A stretch of 43,344 nt of DNA from Alphaproteobacteria bacterium 41-28 (GCA_001897795.1 MKUL01000009.1:1-43344), one strand, 5' to 3'. Shown: positions 18,601 to 29,200, numbered from the stretch's first letter. Numbers and translations: made by a program. Notes: generated by a model not told the origin, from the sequence alone.

Positions 18601-21600
18601 AAATATAGGTCCAACAATGTTTAGATCCCTCATTTTGATGGAGGGTATCAGAGATTGTAAAACTATTAACCATATTATTGGAGGAGGAGAGGAGTGGAAG
18701 TATAAAGATCTACAAGATTTGAGTGAAAAACTACCAGCTTGCCATTTTTCAAACGCTTATGGTCCGACTGAAACAACAATCCAGGTTTTAACATGGACAT
18801 GTAAAGAGAAATTAAAGCCTTTGCCTTCTATTCCTCTAGGAAAGCCCATTGCAAACGCGCAAATTTATATTCTAGATACAAACTTGAATCAACTCCCAAT
18901 TGGAGCGAGTGGTGAGCTTTTTATAGGAGGTGTGGGACTTGCGAGAGGGTACTTAAATAGACCTGGACTAACTGCAGAAAAGTTTATAGCGAATCCCTTC
19001 TCTCACAAACCAGGAGAAAGACTCTATAGAACGGGCGATCTGGCGAGATACTTACCAGATGGGAACATCGAGTTCTTAGGGCGTGTTGATGATCAAGTTA
19101 AGATTCGAGGATCCCGAGTTGAGCTGGGAGAGATTGACTTAACACTTTCTCAGTATGGTGATGTCAAGCAAGCTGTTGTGGTTGCTCGTGAGGATCAGCC
19201 TGGCGATAAAAAGCTTGTTGCTTATGTTGTACCTCATGAGAGTCTTCTCTCTTCGCTTGTGCAAGAATCTCTCTTTACATCCTCTTCTGAGCAAGAGTTT
19301 GCTATTCTCTCAGGTGATACCTTGCCAGCTCTAACAGAAGCGCTACGGAATCATATTGCACGATCGCTACCTGATTATATGATTCCCTCATTTTTTGTCT
19401 TCTTAAACAAGATGCCTCTAACACCTAATGGTAAGATTGATCGTAAGTCTCTGCCTGCGCCAGACTTATCCTTAAGATATCTCGGAAAAGAATACGTTGC
19501 ACCTACAACACAGATAGAGCAAGAACTTGTTAAGATCTGGTCTGAAGTTCTCTGTATTGAGAAGATTGGTATTCATGATAACTTTTTCAGAATTGGGGGA
19601 CATTCTCTCTTAGCAACACAAGTCATCTCTCGCATTAGATCTATTTATAACGTGGATCTGTCGCTTCGTTCTTTTTTTGATCATCCAACTATTCTTGCTT
19701 TAAGTCAGGATATTGAGCTTCTTAAAACAAATGACCTCCTTTCTTATGTTCCTCCTATTCTTGCTCAACAAAGACCTGAGGTACTACCTCTTTCTTTTGC
19801 TCAGCAACGTCTTTGGTTCTTAGATCAACTAATACCAGATACGGCGCTCTATAACGTCCCAACTGCCTTGAGACTCTCTGGTAATCTAAACCTTCAAAAT
19901 CTTGTAGATGCGTTCAATGCTCTTATTACAAGACATGAGATCTTAAGAACAATATTTCCTGTTATAGAAGGGGAAGCACGCCAGCTTATTTTACCCCATC
20001 TTACAGTGCGTTTGTCAGAGAATTTACAGGATTTTTCTGCTCTTCCTGAAAGCCAACAAAGAACATCTGTTGAGAATCTAGCTTCACAAGAAGCTTATAC
20101 ACCATTTGATCTTTCTTCTGGGCCTCTAATTCGATTGAAGCTTTTAAAACTTTCTTCCCAGGAGCACATTTTTCTGATGACGCTGCATCATATCATCGCA
20201 GATGGATGGTCTATGAGCATCTTTTTCAAAGAGCTCTCTGCTCTTTATAACGCGTATTTAGAAGATAAAGAGCTAGATCTTCCTCCTCTTCCCATCCAAT
20301 ATGCTGACTTTGCTCTTTGGCAACGTAACTGGCTTCAGGGAAAGGTCCTTGAAGCACAGCTGTCTTACTGGAAAAGCCAGCTTTCTGATATTCCAGATCT
20401 TTTGGAGCTTCCCACAGATAAACCAAGACCTAAGGAGTTGACGTATAAAGGAAACTACTATCAAGTCACCTTGTCTAAAGAGGTCAAAGACAAACTGAAT
20501 CTATTATCCCAAGAGCAGGGATGTTCTCTTTTTATGACGCTTCTTGCTGCCTTTCAAATACTTCTTCATCGTTATACGAGACAAAAGGACATTGTTGTGG
20601 GGTCACCGATAGCCAATCGCCATTATAAAGAGATTGAGGGACTTGTTGGTTTTTTTGTAAACACACTTGCACTTAAGACAACCTTTGAAGGAACAGAATC
20701 CTTTCTAGATATCTTACATCAAGTTAAAGATACAACCCTTCATGCTTATCAACATCAGGATGTCTATTTTGATCAGCTTGTAGATCACCTAAACGTTACG
20801 AGAGAACTCAACAAAAATCCAGTCTTTCAAGTAGAGTTTTCTCTTGATTCCTCTTTAAGTGAAGCACCTTATTTTTTATCTGGATTAACTGTAGACCCTA
20901 TCAGTACTTCCTATGTTGTATCTACGTTTGATCTAAAAGTGGGTGCACTCGAACATGAAGAAGGCATAGATATAGAGTTTAAATACGCTATAGATCTTTT
21001 TGAAGAAGAGACCATCAAGCGATTCAGTTCTCACTTTGAAGAGATTATTAAGGCTATTCTTAATAACCCAGATCATTTGATTCAAACCCTACCGATGCTT
21101 ACATCATCAGAGAAGCAACAACTTCTGGTTGAATGGAATGACACGAAGGCATCCTATCCCAAGAACAAGACAATTCAGCAGTTGTTTGAAGAGCAAGTCA
21201 AGAAGTCACCTGATAATGTAGCTGTGGTGTATAAGGATCAGGAGCTTACATATAAGGAACTGAATGAAAAAGCAAATCAATTAGCCCATTATCTAAGAAG
21301 CCTTGGAGTAGAGCCTGATACGCTTGTGGCGATTGCGGTTGAACGGTCTTTAGAGATGATCATTGGTCTTTTGGGGATTCTTAAGGCAGGTGGGGCTTAT
21401 GTACCAATTGATTCAGATTATCCTCAGGAACGTTTGCAGTTTATGTTGGAGGATACCAATGCTCCTATCATCCTAACAGATACGAAAGTTATTGATAAGC
21501 TTCCTACAACATTTGCACGTCTTATTTGTTTAGATGAAGAATGGGAAACTATCAGTACGTTACCTTCTTCTAATTTGCTCTCGCTTACCCACTCACATCA

Positions 21601-23062
21601 TCTTGCTTATGTTATCTATACCTCTGGATCAACGGGTAAACCAAAGGGAGTAATGATTGATCATGGGAACTTTCTCCATTATATCAATCATTCTAAAATA
21701 ACCTATCCTTTGTCTCAGGCAGGAAGAACCTTACTACATTCTTCTGTTGCTTTTGATATGAGCATCACCTCTGTATTTCTTCCTCTTATTTCAGGGAATA
21801 TTCTTCAAGTCGCTTCTACACAAGCTCAAGGTGACTCTTTAGAAAAAATCAACAAAGAGTTCGGTCAGCTAAGTTTTATCAAACTGACACCAACTCATTT
21901 AGGGGCTTTAAAAGAAACGTTACCTTCTCATCTCATGGACAATCGAGAGAGGTGCTTTATCGTTGGGGGAGAAAATTTATTAAAAGAAGATCTCTCTCCT
22001 TGGCTAAACAATCAATATTTTTCTACGTCATCTATTTTTAATGAGTATGGCCCAACAGAAGCCACGGTAGGATGCTGTGTCTTTAAAATCAGCGGATTAG
22101 AGAGTATTTCCCAGCTTTCTGTTCCCATTGGCCGTCCTATTTCGAACACACAGATTTACATACTGGATAATAATATGAATCCTGTTCCTACGGGGGTACG
22201 TGGGGAGATATATATCGGAGGCGCAGGCCTTGCCAGAGGGTATTTGAACAGACCTGACTTGACGGCAGAGAAATTTGTTCTAAATCCGTTTGCAAATGAG
22301 GAAAATATAAAAGAAGGTAAGAGCCTTCGTCTTTATCGTACAGGAGATCTCGCACGCTACCTCCCCGATGGCAACATCGAGTTCTTAGGACGTATTGATG
22401 ATCAAGTTAAGATCCGAGGATTCCGTATTGAATTAGGAGAGATTGAATCAACCCTTTCTCAGTATGGTGACGTCAACCAAGCTGTTATGATTGCTCGTGA
22501 GGATCAGCCTGGCGATAAGAAGCTTGTTGCGTATGTCGTGCTTCAAGAACGCTTGCTTTCTTCTCTTGTGCAAGGATCCTTCCTTACATCCTCTTCTCAG
22601 CAAGAGTTTGCTGTCCTCTCAGGTGATACCTTGCCAGCTCTAATAGAAGTATTGAGGAATCATCTTGCACGATATCTACCTGATTATATGCTTCCCTCAT
22701 TCTTTGTCTTCTTAAGCAAGATGCCTTTAACGCCAAATGGTAAGATTGATCGTAAGTCTCTACCAGCGCCAGACTTTGCTGGAGATACAGATAGTTATGT
22801 AGCTCCCAGAAACGAAACTGAATCAAAACTTTGTTCTATTTGGGAAGAAGTTCTGGGCCTTCCTTCTAGTAGTGTTGGAATTCATGATGATTTCTTTAAG
22901 TTGGGGGGTAATAGTTTACTTGCAATCAGAATAGTGAGTAGGATAAATACGAGTTTTACAAGACATGTATCGATACAAGATATTATAAAGTTTAACAACG
23001 TTAACCAAATTTCTAATTTATTTTTAGAGACCATGGATGCATTAGAATACGGAGAAATTTAG
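11702..23062 (+). CDS. NRPS1: formyltransferase-A-T-E-C-A-T-C-A-T
   Basis: This 3,786-residue synthetase holds the loading and first three modules. Order by residue: formyltransferase 1-300; unexplained segment 301-545; A1 552-1060, carrier Ser1104, epimerase with HH at 1296-1297; condensation C2 (HH 1748-1749, D-donor type), A2 2064-2580, carrier Ser2635; C3 (HH 2829-2830), A3 3158-3690, carrier Ser3738. All carriers keep the GG(H/D/N)S serine and every catalytic HHxxxDG is intact, so the line looks functional. There is no thioesterase; the product passes to NRPS2, whose start shares a base with this stop (TAGTG). AAGGA before ATG 11702 is the ribosome site. A formyltransferase at the N terminus resembles LgrA of linear gramicidin synthesis. 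Confidence 0.95.
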   Translation: MINCYLIGTTGLLIKCAELLIEQGYAIEGIISPDDNVHRFSQKNFISTFDNIKGATASLKNIKFDYLFSIANPFIIPKWLLQKPRKLAINYHDSPLPKYAGVHATSWAILNQEKIHGITWHEMSQRVDAGKILKQITFPIHENDTALSLNLRCYENAVKAFEDMLDDIERDELNGIKQNLSDRTFFALHQKPFGGGVIDWHQDTAYISRLSRALYFGSYQNNLTRAKIILPQGLILYPQKIEIMNKESGALQSKPGTIVSISENGLSVSCKDGVIRVQELLITHDYQLPLSEVLRTSGIKVGHILPVFSNKQLQYFTDFMQDASKDTNYWLPKLETSKRVNIPWPAKENDGLIFKTTINLSQKRSRAEIITYILICLNKLTHTEAISLYYADEDTQKVVDESQGLACAKIYSVHFSARDSMGSLICNVSNQLNYEKEYNKLLSVDAAYHASERANIGIQVQYLEGEWQNMLDPMTDISFIIDQNGKSVDCITAKNKEAEVLCSRLQGYFSILEQGCSETELLGNITLNTENEIKEITTWNNTEKRYPHNKPIHQLFEEQAKKTPDKIAVIYGSQQLSYKELDSKANQLAHHLKGLGVGSGALVAVAIERSLEMVISLLAILKAGGAYVPLDLDYPEDRLNYILGDTRAKVLLTTSEFVSLFSHYRGDIISLDKEWEQISKNLVVNLQHTISPNDLVYIIYTSGTTGKPKGVGNTHQGLANRLLWTHDCYRIASQDSFLYIASVGFDIAVWEMLFPLTGGASLIIPLEQEKKDIHSLIKIIDRWKVTNVHFVPSYLSLFIDSIKRHEGQSLKQIITGGEAVLNELKLKCLSALKNTVLYLAYGPTEVAISVTHWDCREGEYGNKTLIGTPIFNTQIHVLDTNLNQVPIGAIGEIFIGGVGLARGYLNKPGLTAEKFIANPFSNAPGERLYRTGDLARYLPDGNIEFIGRVDHQVKIRGFRIELGEIESAISSVSGVKQVIVLAREDEPGQKRLVAYVVPNNQVLLDEEGDTKQQSFITDIRQECSKTLPDYMRPSQIMLLAEMPLTSNGKIDRKALPKPEGREGLEAYQAPEGLIENSLAFIWKELLQVERVGRNDNFFHLGGDSIVSIHMVSRARKLGIHFDVKQIFATPTIAGIAANSRSQDQAIIPQHMMAGNVPLLPVQEAFFAQKLVNKNHYNQSMWFIPTFKLSHQDKEKLKNCLKSIYHYHDTLRLRYDLYCSSNNSNEVNGPTIPVVQYYHDGNPFFWEEIVIDTWHDDILFREGTKIQQGLDIVNGPTSRVAWFESKDGYQGMLWVVHHLLIDGVSWRILLDDLNTSFGNTQLPDKTHSYQEFSNYLRHRDDFSEVINYYQNIRKMDYSNLKLENKNKEGEELVFQHINISLSKEDTLSFIQKSHNSYNTQANDLLVTALLLAVSSYKGTYDLLLELEGHGREGELDLSRTLGWFTSMYPAYLKLSDPTDLSRCIKEIKEQLRAIPERGIGYGICVSQNKLSPIKGDLIFNYLGQWDTGKEAHKYFNFGYNSKGHEIDIHNTKPHALIIESGVQDGVLSFTFTYSNEYNKDTIVKLANAYKANLQAVINHCTNISNYGYTPSDFDLVKISQGDIDSLFNQRNIQDLYPIVPIQSGLLFQYQLNPNSDAYFVQGIFEIDNLPNVQHLKQAWQTILERYECLRSSFAYKTLSSPVQIIHKSVDILWREVDISHLTQEEQEKTLEDTILQERHEGFDIQSPPLLRFNLLRRRQNNYYLIWNQHHLLTDGWSMPIILSEVTKIYESLENNTPLSFKTRRPYKDYIAWLNKQDRSKAVAYWKKELINATPTKIGTEVIEKANYIRELFALSESQTDALAQFAKVAGVTLNSVFQAVWSLILSQHTRQEEVTFGVTVSGRSISLSGIEDMVGIFINTVPFKVEIRPHESLRDLLQRIQKVTITHQDNSYLPLSEIQATTARDLFDSIFVFENYPLSESDTISTDNLDKRFHLNPIKLVEKIEYPIGIMICPGKQINIHLHYQDNYFTREKIDNIKQGIVSICEHLQTSNMAVGNIPSIAQDTSIKLLQWNNTKADYPEGKCIHELFEKQVEETPNNIAIVYEEQELTYQQLNEKANQLAHYLRSLGVGPETPVAISVESPFEMVVGLFGILKAGGVYIPLDISHPEKRLERMLEDMRASVLLTQTNLIKKFNMYKGTVVLLDKEKDNLAHLSTLNPRSHVSPHNLAYIIFTSGSTGKPNGVMVGHKQLVNLINSIGDITTLQQGDSFIQNVPFSFDPSLWSTLWPLTQGGYLLLLDYSKLRDSEYILKSISDHSVKVLNIGPTMFRSLILMEGIRDCKTINHIIGGGEEWKYKDLQDLSEKLPACHFSNAYGPTETTIQVLTWTCKEKLKPLPSIPLGKPIANAQIYILDTNLNQLPIGASGELFIGGVGLARGYLNRPGLTAEKFIANPFSHKPGERLYRTGDLARYLPDGNIEFLGRVDDQVKIRGSRVELGEIDLTLSQYGDVKQAVVVAREDQPGDKKLVAYVVPHESLLSSLVQESLFTSSSEQEFAILSGDTLPALTEALRNHIARSLPDYMIPSFFVFLNKMPLTPNGKIDRKSLPAPDLSLRYLGKEYVAPTTQIEQELVKIWSEVLCIEKIGIHDNFFRIGGHSLLATQVISRIRSIYNVDLSLRSFFDHPTILALSQDIELLKTNDLLSYVPPILAQQRPEVLPLSFAQQRLWFLDQLIPDTALYNVPTALRLSGNLNLQNLVDAFNALITRHEILRTIFPVIEGEARQLILPHLTVRLSENLQDFSALPESQQRTSVENLASQEAYTPFDLSSGPLIRLKLLKLSSQEHIFLMTLHHIIADGWSMSIFFKELSALYNAYLEDKELDLPPLPIQYADFALWQRNWLQGKVLEAQLSYWKSQLSDIPDLLELPTDKPRPKELTYKGNYYQVTLSKEVKDKLNLLSQEQGCSLFMTLLAAFQILLHRYTRQKDIVVGSPIANRHYKEIEGLVGFFVNTLALKTTFEGTESFLDILHQVKDTTLHAYQHQDVYFDQLVDHLNVTRELNKNPVFQVEFSLDSSLSEAPYFLSGLTVDPISTSYVVSTFDLKVGALEHEEGIDIEFKYAIDLFEEETIKRFSSHFEEIIKAILNNPDHLIQTLPMLTSSEKQQLLVEWNDTKASYPKNKTIQQLFEEQVKKSPDNVAVVYKDQELTYKELNEKANQLAHYLRSLGVEPDTLVAIAVERSLEMIIGLLGILKAGGAYVPIDSDYPQERLQFMLEDTNAPIILTDTKVIDKLPTTFARLICLDEEWETISTLPSSNLLSLTHSHHLAYVIYTSGSTGKPKGVMIDHGNFLHYINHSKITYPLSQAGRTLLHSSVAFDMSITSVFLPLISGNILQVASTQAQGDSLEKINKEFGQLSFIKLTPTHLGALKETLPSHLMDNRERCFIVGGENLLKEDLSPWLNNQYFSTSSIFNEYGPTEATVGCCVFKISGLESISQLSVPIGRPISNTQIYILDNNMNPVPTGVRGEIYIGGAGLARGYLNRPDLTAEKFVLNPFANEENIKEGKSLRLYRTGDLARYLPDGNIEFLGRIDDQVKIRGFRIELGEIESTLSQYGDVNQAVMIAREDQPGDKKLVAYVVLQERLLSSLVQGSFLTSSSQQEFAVLSGDTLPALIEVLRNHLARYLPDYMLPSFFVFLSKMPLTPNGKIDRKSLPAPDFAGDTDSYVAPRNETESKLCSIWEEVLGLPSSSVGIHDDFFKLGGNSLLAIRIVSRINTSFTRHVSIQDIIKFNNVNQISNLFLETMDALEYGEI
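12602..13336 (+). other. unexplained segment between F and A1
   Basis: Residues 301-545 match no domain I can name. They open with NYWLPKLE, like the YW..L boundary motif midway in condensation domains, and end in the normal condensation-adenylation linker (TTWNNTEKRYPHNKPIHQ). There is no HHxxxDG. The segment may be a truncated condensation lobe kept as a spacer between F and A1. LgrA goes from F almost directly to A, so this stretch is extra. Confidence 0.5.
13337..16500 (+). other. module 1: A1-T-E, unassigned D-residue
   Basis: A1 has all core motifs (YTSGTTGKPKG, YGPTE, TGDLARYLPDG, NGKIDRK). Aligned by eye to GrsA, its pocket reads D-I-W-H-I-G-A-I-S-K, which I cannot match to a known substrate. 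The carrier motif LGGDS is the GGDS form typical in front of epimerases. The epimerase is complete: HHLLIDGVSW, EGHGRE, RTLGWFTS and FNYLGQ. Residue 1 of the peptide should therefore be D-configured and, with the F domain, N-formylated. Confidence 0.82.
16540..19740 (+). other. module 2: C-A2-T, unassigned residue
   Basis: C2 opens with LYPIVPIQSGLLFQ and carries HHLLTDGWS, the pattern of condensation domains accepting a D-configured donor. This agrees with the upstream epimerase. The A2 pocket reads D-P-W-N-I-G-A-I-Q-K; I know no assigned substrate. The carrier motif is IGGHS. The second half of A2 and the carrier use a different sequence dialect from modules 1 and 4-7 (for example REDQPGDKKLVAYVV and KSLPAPD). 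Confidence 0.8.
19785..23062 (+). other. module 3: C-A3-T, asparagine-like
   Basis: C3 carries HHIIADGWS and looks like a normal L-donor condensation domain. The A3 pocket reads D-M-T-K-I-G-E-V-G-K, close to the classic asparagine code DLTKLGEVGK and further from aspartate (DLTKVGHIGK). The carrier motif is LGGNS. The last 20 residues form a charged tail (ETMDALEYGEI) that could dock with the N terminus of NRPS2. A3 shares its second-half dialect with A2. Confidence 0.82.
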
Positions 23063-23240
23063 TGGAAGAACTCATAAATAATATTAATGCGTTAAATAAC
23101 CAGGGTTTTACCTTTTGGGTAGAACAAGATAAACGACTTAGGTATATGCTAAGACAATCGTATCCAGAAAAAGATGAAGCTTTAGTATGGGTTAAAGAAA
23201 ACAAAAAGAAACTATTAGAGCTATTAAAATTTAATGTTAA
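23062..23240 (+). other. N-terminal TubC-type docking domain
   Basis: Residues 1-58 have the shape of TubC N-terminal docking domains: EELINNINALNNQGFTFW, then a beta-type stretch (KRLRYM) and a KENKKKLLELLK helix. It would bind the C-terminal tail of NRPS1 and so order the two proteins. Confidence 0.75.
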
Positions 23241-26200
23241 AGCTCCTAAAACGAGCTTAAATCCATATATTTATAAATATAACGTTGATACGCAACACCT
23301 TTCTTTTGCGCAGGAGCGATTATGGTTTATAGAGAGGTATGAACAAGGAACGAATGCTTATAACATTCCTATAATATCTAAGCTAAGTAACGAGGCTTCA
23401 CTTGAGCTAATTGAGAGGAGCATTAAGGCAATCATAGCAAGACATGAGATTCTAAGGACTGTTATCAAAGAAGATAACGCGGGAAGCTATTACCAAGAAG
23501 TTTTAGATACGGATGCGCATCCTTTTGAAGTTCTTAAGGTTAAATGTACAAGCAAAGAAGAGTTAGATGAGTATTTAAGACAGGATGTAGCCCATATATA
23601 TGATTTAAGCAATGAGTATCCAATAAGAGTCAGGATATATAGTCTTGAGAGTTCCAGTAATAAAAATGATAAGAATAATCAGAAGAATCCTGCTCTAATC
23701 GCACCCACTCACGTCTTAAGCATAGTAATCCATCACATAGCCTTTGATGGATGGTCTACGGATATATTTTTGGATGAATTAAAAGAGTATTATAGGTATT
23801 ACGGAGCAAAAGAAGCTGGACAGCCGTCTCAACTTAATCTTCCTCCTCTTACGATCCAATATAAGGACTTTGCATTATGGCAAAGAAGTTATCTCACAGG
23901 AGACGTATTAGAGAAACAGCTATCTTATTGGAAGAGTAAGTTAGAAGGATATGAGACCTTACACCTTCATGCTGATTATACAAGGCCAACAGAGATGGAT
24001 TACGAAGGACGGAACATCTCGTTTGAGCTGGAAAGAGATCTATCTCTTCATTTGAGAGAAGCCGCTAAAAGCCTAGGGGTAAGCCTGTATAGCTTGATGT
24101 TATCATGTTACTACTTGATGCTCCGTGTGTATACTGGTCAGGATGATATCGTAATTGGCTCTCCTGTCGTAAATCGACATTATACTCAGATAGAACACTT
24201 AATAGGGTTCTTTGTAAATACGCTTGCCTTAAGAGTAAACATTGGAGAAGATTTCGTTGAAAACACAAGTGGAAACTCTACTTCCAGTACACGCCCAACT
24301 CGTACGTTAAGAGACTTCATAAAACATGTAGGGAGTGAAGTAATAGAAGCACAATTACACCAAGATCTCCCCTTTGAGAAGCTTGTAGAAGAGCTCAACG
24401 TTCCTAAAGACACAAGTAGACATCCGGTTTTCCAAGTTATGTTTAGTTTAAACAGTTTCGGGGGTGAAGAAAGAGATAACATAAGAAGCAGTCAATCAGG
24501 GCAAAAGAGTATAATAACCCCTTACATAGCAGAAGGTGAAGATAGTGGAAACATTGCTAAGTTCGATTTAGAGACCTTTATAGATGATGGGAGTAGCAAT
24601 GGTGTGCTCAAAGGAGGCTTTATCTACAGAATAAACCTTTATAAAGAAGAAACCATAAAAGGGTTTATCAATACGTATAAAGAAATATTAACCCAAGTTG
24701 CAGAAGCAATATCTGATGAGGTTACTAAAGAAAGCTTCAAGATAGAAGATCTCACCTATCTTACCAAGGAAGAAAAAGACCTCATCCTCACGAGATGGAA
24801 TAGCACAGACGTTTCTTATCCACACAACAAAACAATACATCAGCTCTTTGAGGAGCAGGTCGAAAAAACGCCTGATAGAATTGCGGCACACGACAAACAT
24901 CTATCAATTACCTATGATGAGTTAAATAAAAAAGCTAATCAATTAGCTAGATATTTAAAGAAGAAGGGAGTTTGTATTGATGATCCCGTTGTAGTGGCGA
25001 TGGATAGAAGCATAGATCTCATTATCACTATTCTGGCAATATCTAAAGCAGGTGGTGTCTATGTTCCTACCGATCTACATGCTCCAGCGGAACGTAATAT
25101 TTATATTTGTCAAAATGCACAGGCTAGTATTGTTATTGCGAACTCTAAACTTGAATGGTTGGATAGTGTTAGTAGCGAAATTATTATGCTTCATGAAATT
25201 GAATCAGATGCTAGCAAACACAATAGTACCAATCTTGACATTCATATAGATTCCTTAAATCTTTCATATATTATCTTTACGTCTGGTTCCACAGGCTTGC
25301 CTAAAGGTGTTATGGTATCGCATGAAGGAATGATTAACCATCTATTTTGTAAAATCAGAGATTTGTATATTGATGAATCGGATATCATTGCTCAAACAGC
25401 TACCCAAATTTTTGATATTTCAATATGGCAACTATTAACTTCTGTGACTACAGGAGGTAAGGTGGTTGTTATTTCTGAAGAAATTATTAAAGACCCAAAA
25501 CAATTTATTAAAACTATCACCAGAGAAAAAATTACCATATTAGAACTAGTTCCAGAATATGCGCATTCCTTGACTTTATACATGCAGTCCCATGGTAGTA
25601 ATGTTTTTAAATTTCTAAAACATTTACTAGTTACTGGAGAAGCATTAAAAAATGAAGTATGCCAAGAAATTTTCAATATCAGCAACAAAGTATCAATTGT
25701 TAATGCATATGGTCCAACAGAATGCTCGGATGATGTAACACATTATCATTATAACTTAGACCAGCATATAAATACCAACTTTCCGGTTATTCCAATAGGT
25801 AAGGTTCTACAGAATCTTCAGCTTTATGTTTTAAATTCCAATTTGTTACCGGTCCCGAGAGGTGCTGCCGGTGAGTTATATGTGGGGGGAGTGGGTCTTG
25901 CAAGAGGATACTTAAATAGACCAGCACTTACTAGCCAGACGTTCATAGCGAGCCCCTTCTCTAACAAGCCAGGAGAAAGACTTTATAAGACGGGAGATCT
26001 AGTAAGATACTTACCAGATGGTAATATAGAGTTTATAGGCCGCGTCGATCATCAAGTTAAAATAAGAGGATTTAGAATAGAACTTGGCGAAATTGAGAGT
26101 ACTATCTCATCAGTAAATGGAGTTAAGCAAGTCATTGTACTCGCAAGGGAAGATGAGCCAGGTCAGAAGAGACTCGTTGCTTACGTTGTCCCTGATAATC

Positions 26201-29200
26201 AGTTACTTCTAGATGAAGAAGACGCACACCAACAAGAATTTATAGCAGACATTAGGAAAGAGTGCATTAAGAACCTCCCTGACTATATGAGACCAAGTCA
26301 GATAATGCTGCTCGCAGAAATACCTCTGACGCCGAATGGCAAAATAGACAGAAAAGCTTTACCGAAACCTGAAGGGAGAGAAGGTTTAGAGGCTTACCAA
26401 GCCCCAGAAGGCTTAATAGAAAATAGCTTAGCTTTCATATGGAAAGAACTTCTTCGGGTAGAAAGAGTTGGGAGAAACGATAATTTTTTCCATTTAGGAG
26501 GGCACTCATTAATAGCTACACGCCTTATATCCAAGATTAGACAGAATGAATCTGTAGAAGTACCCTTAAGAGCGGTCTTCGAACATCCTGTATTATCTGA
26601 TCTCGCACATGTCATAGAACAGGAATATCAATCTGCTGGGGTTTTACCTCCAATTACGAGAGTAAAGCATGATGGTACTCTCCCCCTCTCCTTTGCTCAG
26701 CAAAGACTATGGTTCATCGAACAGCTTTTAGAAGACAAAACTAAGAACTTGTATAATATGCAAACCTGCATCAGGATACAGGGTTCCTTGAATATAGAAG
26801 CTTTAGAACAAACCCTTTCATATTTGGTAAATAGACACGAAACTCTAAGAACTAAAATCATAATGAAAGGAGAACATGCATTCCAATGTATTCTACCATC
26901 ATTTAAATTTGAATTGGTTAAGAAAAATACGACCGAAGAAAATGTTTATGAAGATATAAAAGAAATCATTAATATACCATTTAATTTAGAAGAAACCTTA
27001 TTCAAAGGACAGCTACTTAAGATAAGTAACTCTGATTACGTATTAGTACTGACTTTTCATCATATGATAAGTGATGGGTGGTCAATAGGGGTATTCAATA
27101 GGGAGTTCAGTCATTGTTACAAAGCTTTTGCTCGGGAGGAGGATCCTAATTTACCGGAATTAGAAATTCAATATGCAGACTATAGTATATGGCAAAGAGA
27201 ATGGTTCAAAGAGGAGGTATTACAAAAACAACTAGAATATTGGACACATCAATTATCAGATGTACCATCTATTGATTTATCTTTTAAATCTAGAGAAGAA
27301 GAGAGTAACTACGATGCAGATGAATATCTGTATAAGATTCCGAAAGCTACATTAGACAAACTAAAGATTGTATCTCATAAAGAAGAAGTGACGCTATTTA
27401 TGTTACTTCTAGCAGCTTTTCAAGGTTTATTGAGTAAATATGTTAACCAACAAGATATTGCCATCGGCACTCCTATTGCAAATCGCAGGGCAAATGAAAC
27501 TGAAGGATTAATAGGGTTTTTTGTTAATACATTAGTTATTAGATCCAGCATAGATGTCAATAATACTTTTAGAGATTTTCTACAGCGCACTAAACAAACT
27601 ATACTAAGCGCCTATGAACATCAAGATATACCCTTTGAGCAACTCGTGGAAACCTTGAATGTTGATAGAGATTTAAGGAAACACTCATTATTTCAACTTT
27701 TCTTTGTTTTGCAGAATAATGAGATGTCGGATATCGCGTTACATAATTTAGATGTTTCAAATATTTTTTATGCAAACATCAAAAAATCAATTTTTGATCT
27801 GGCTTTAAATATAGTAGAAACGGAAGAGGGGTTATATGTCAACTTTGAATATTCAAAGCACTTATTTGATAAAAAATATATTCAGGAAATAGCAGAAAAA
27901 TATAATAGGTACATAGAGGCTATATTAGCCGATCCTAATACCCTGATGTCTAATATCTCTATATTAGATAATACAGAACTCGCACAGCTCGCAACCTTCA
28001 ATAACACAGACGCACCATACCCTCGTCAGAAAACAATACATCAGCTGTTTGAAGAGGAGGCAGAAAAAACTCCGGATAAAGTAGCCTTAATATACGAAAA
28101 TAAACAGCTTAGCTATGGCACATTAAATAACCGCTCAAATCAATTATCACATCTCTTACGCAAAGAAGGAGTAGTACTTGATAATCGGGTAGGAATAAGT
28201 GCACCAAGAGGATTAGAGCTCGTTATAGGCATGCTAGCTACTTTAAAGGCAGGAGGAGCTTATATTCCTTTAGATCCAGAATATCCTGAAGACCGTCTTA
28301 ATTATATGCTTGAAGATGCAGGCGTAGATGTTTTACTGACAGTTGGAGCCCTCAGCAGTCTCTACCAGAACTACAAAGGAAAAATAATATACATAGATGA
28401 TTACGATTACTTAGCTAAACCAACCACAAACCTTGCTCTTACCGTTCCACCTGAAGCACTCGCATATGTAATCTATACATCAGGGAGTACAGGAAAACCT
28501 AAGGGAGTCGCATGTAATCAAGAAGCTTTTATTAATAGATTATACTGGGGGTGGACAAAGAATAATTTTCACCCAGACGAAACTATGTGTTTGCAATCAA
28601 GTATCTCATTCGTAGATTCCACGTGGGATATTTTTGGCTCTTTAGCAATTGGCGCACGTTTAGTAATGTACAAGGAAGAATTAAGTAAGAGCATTGAAGA
28701 TATCTTAGATCAATGTTCTGCGAATAAGGTTACAAGAATAACCTTAGTGCCTTCATTGCTTAAGGAGCTGATAATACAAGCTCAAGAGAATCCTAGAATT
28801 CTAAAAAATGCGGCTAAGATTCCCCATTGGGAAGTTACTGGTGAACAGTTTCATACTTATCTTGCAGAGGATTTTAAACGTTTACTCAATCGTCAGATTA
28901 ATTTCCTGGATTGCTATGGGGCAACGGAAGCAACTTCCGTTATTTACAAAGATTTTACCTCTACAAGTGGGGCTGAATACACAACATGTTTACTATCAAA
29001 CACCCAAATATATATCCTAGATACAAACCTCAACCAAGTTCCCATAGGCGCAATCGGTGAGCTTTTTATAGGAGGCGTAGGTCTTGCGAGAGGATACTTA
29101 AATAGACCTGGACTGACTGCCGAGAAGTTCATCGCGAATCCCCTCCCCAATACTCCAGGCGAAAGACTCTATAGAACGGGAGACCTAGCAAGATACTTAC

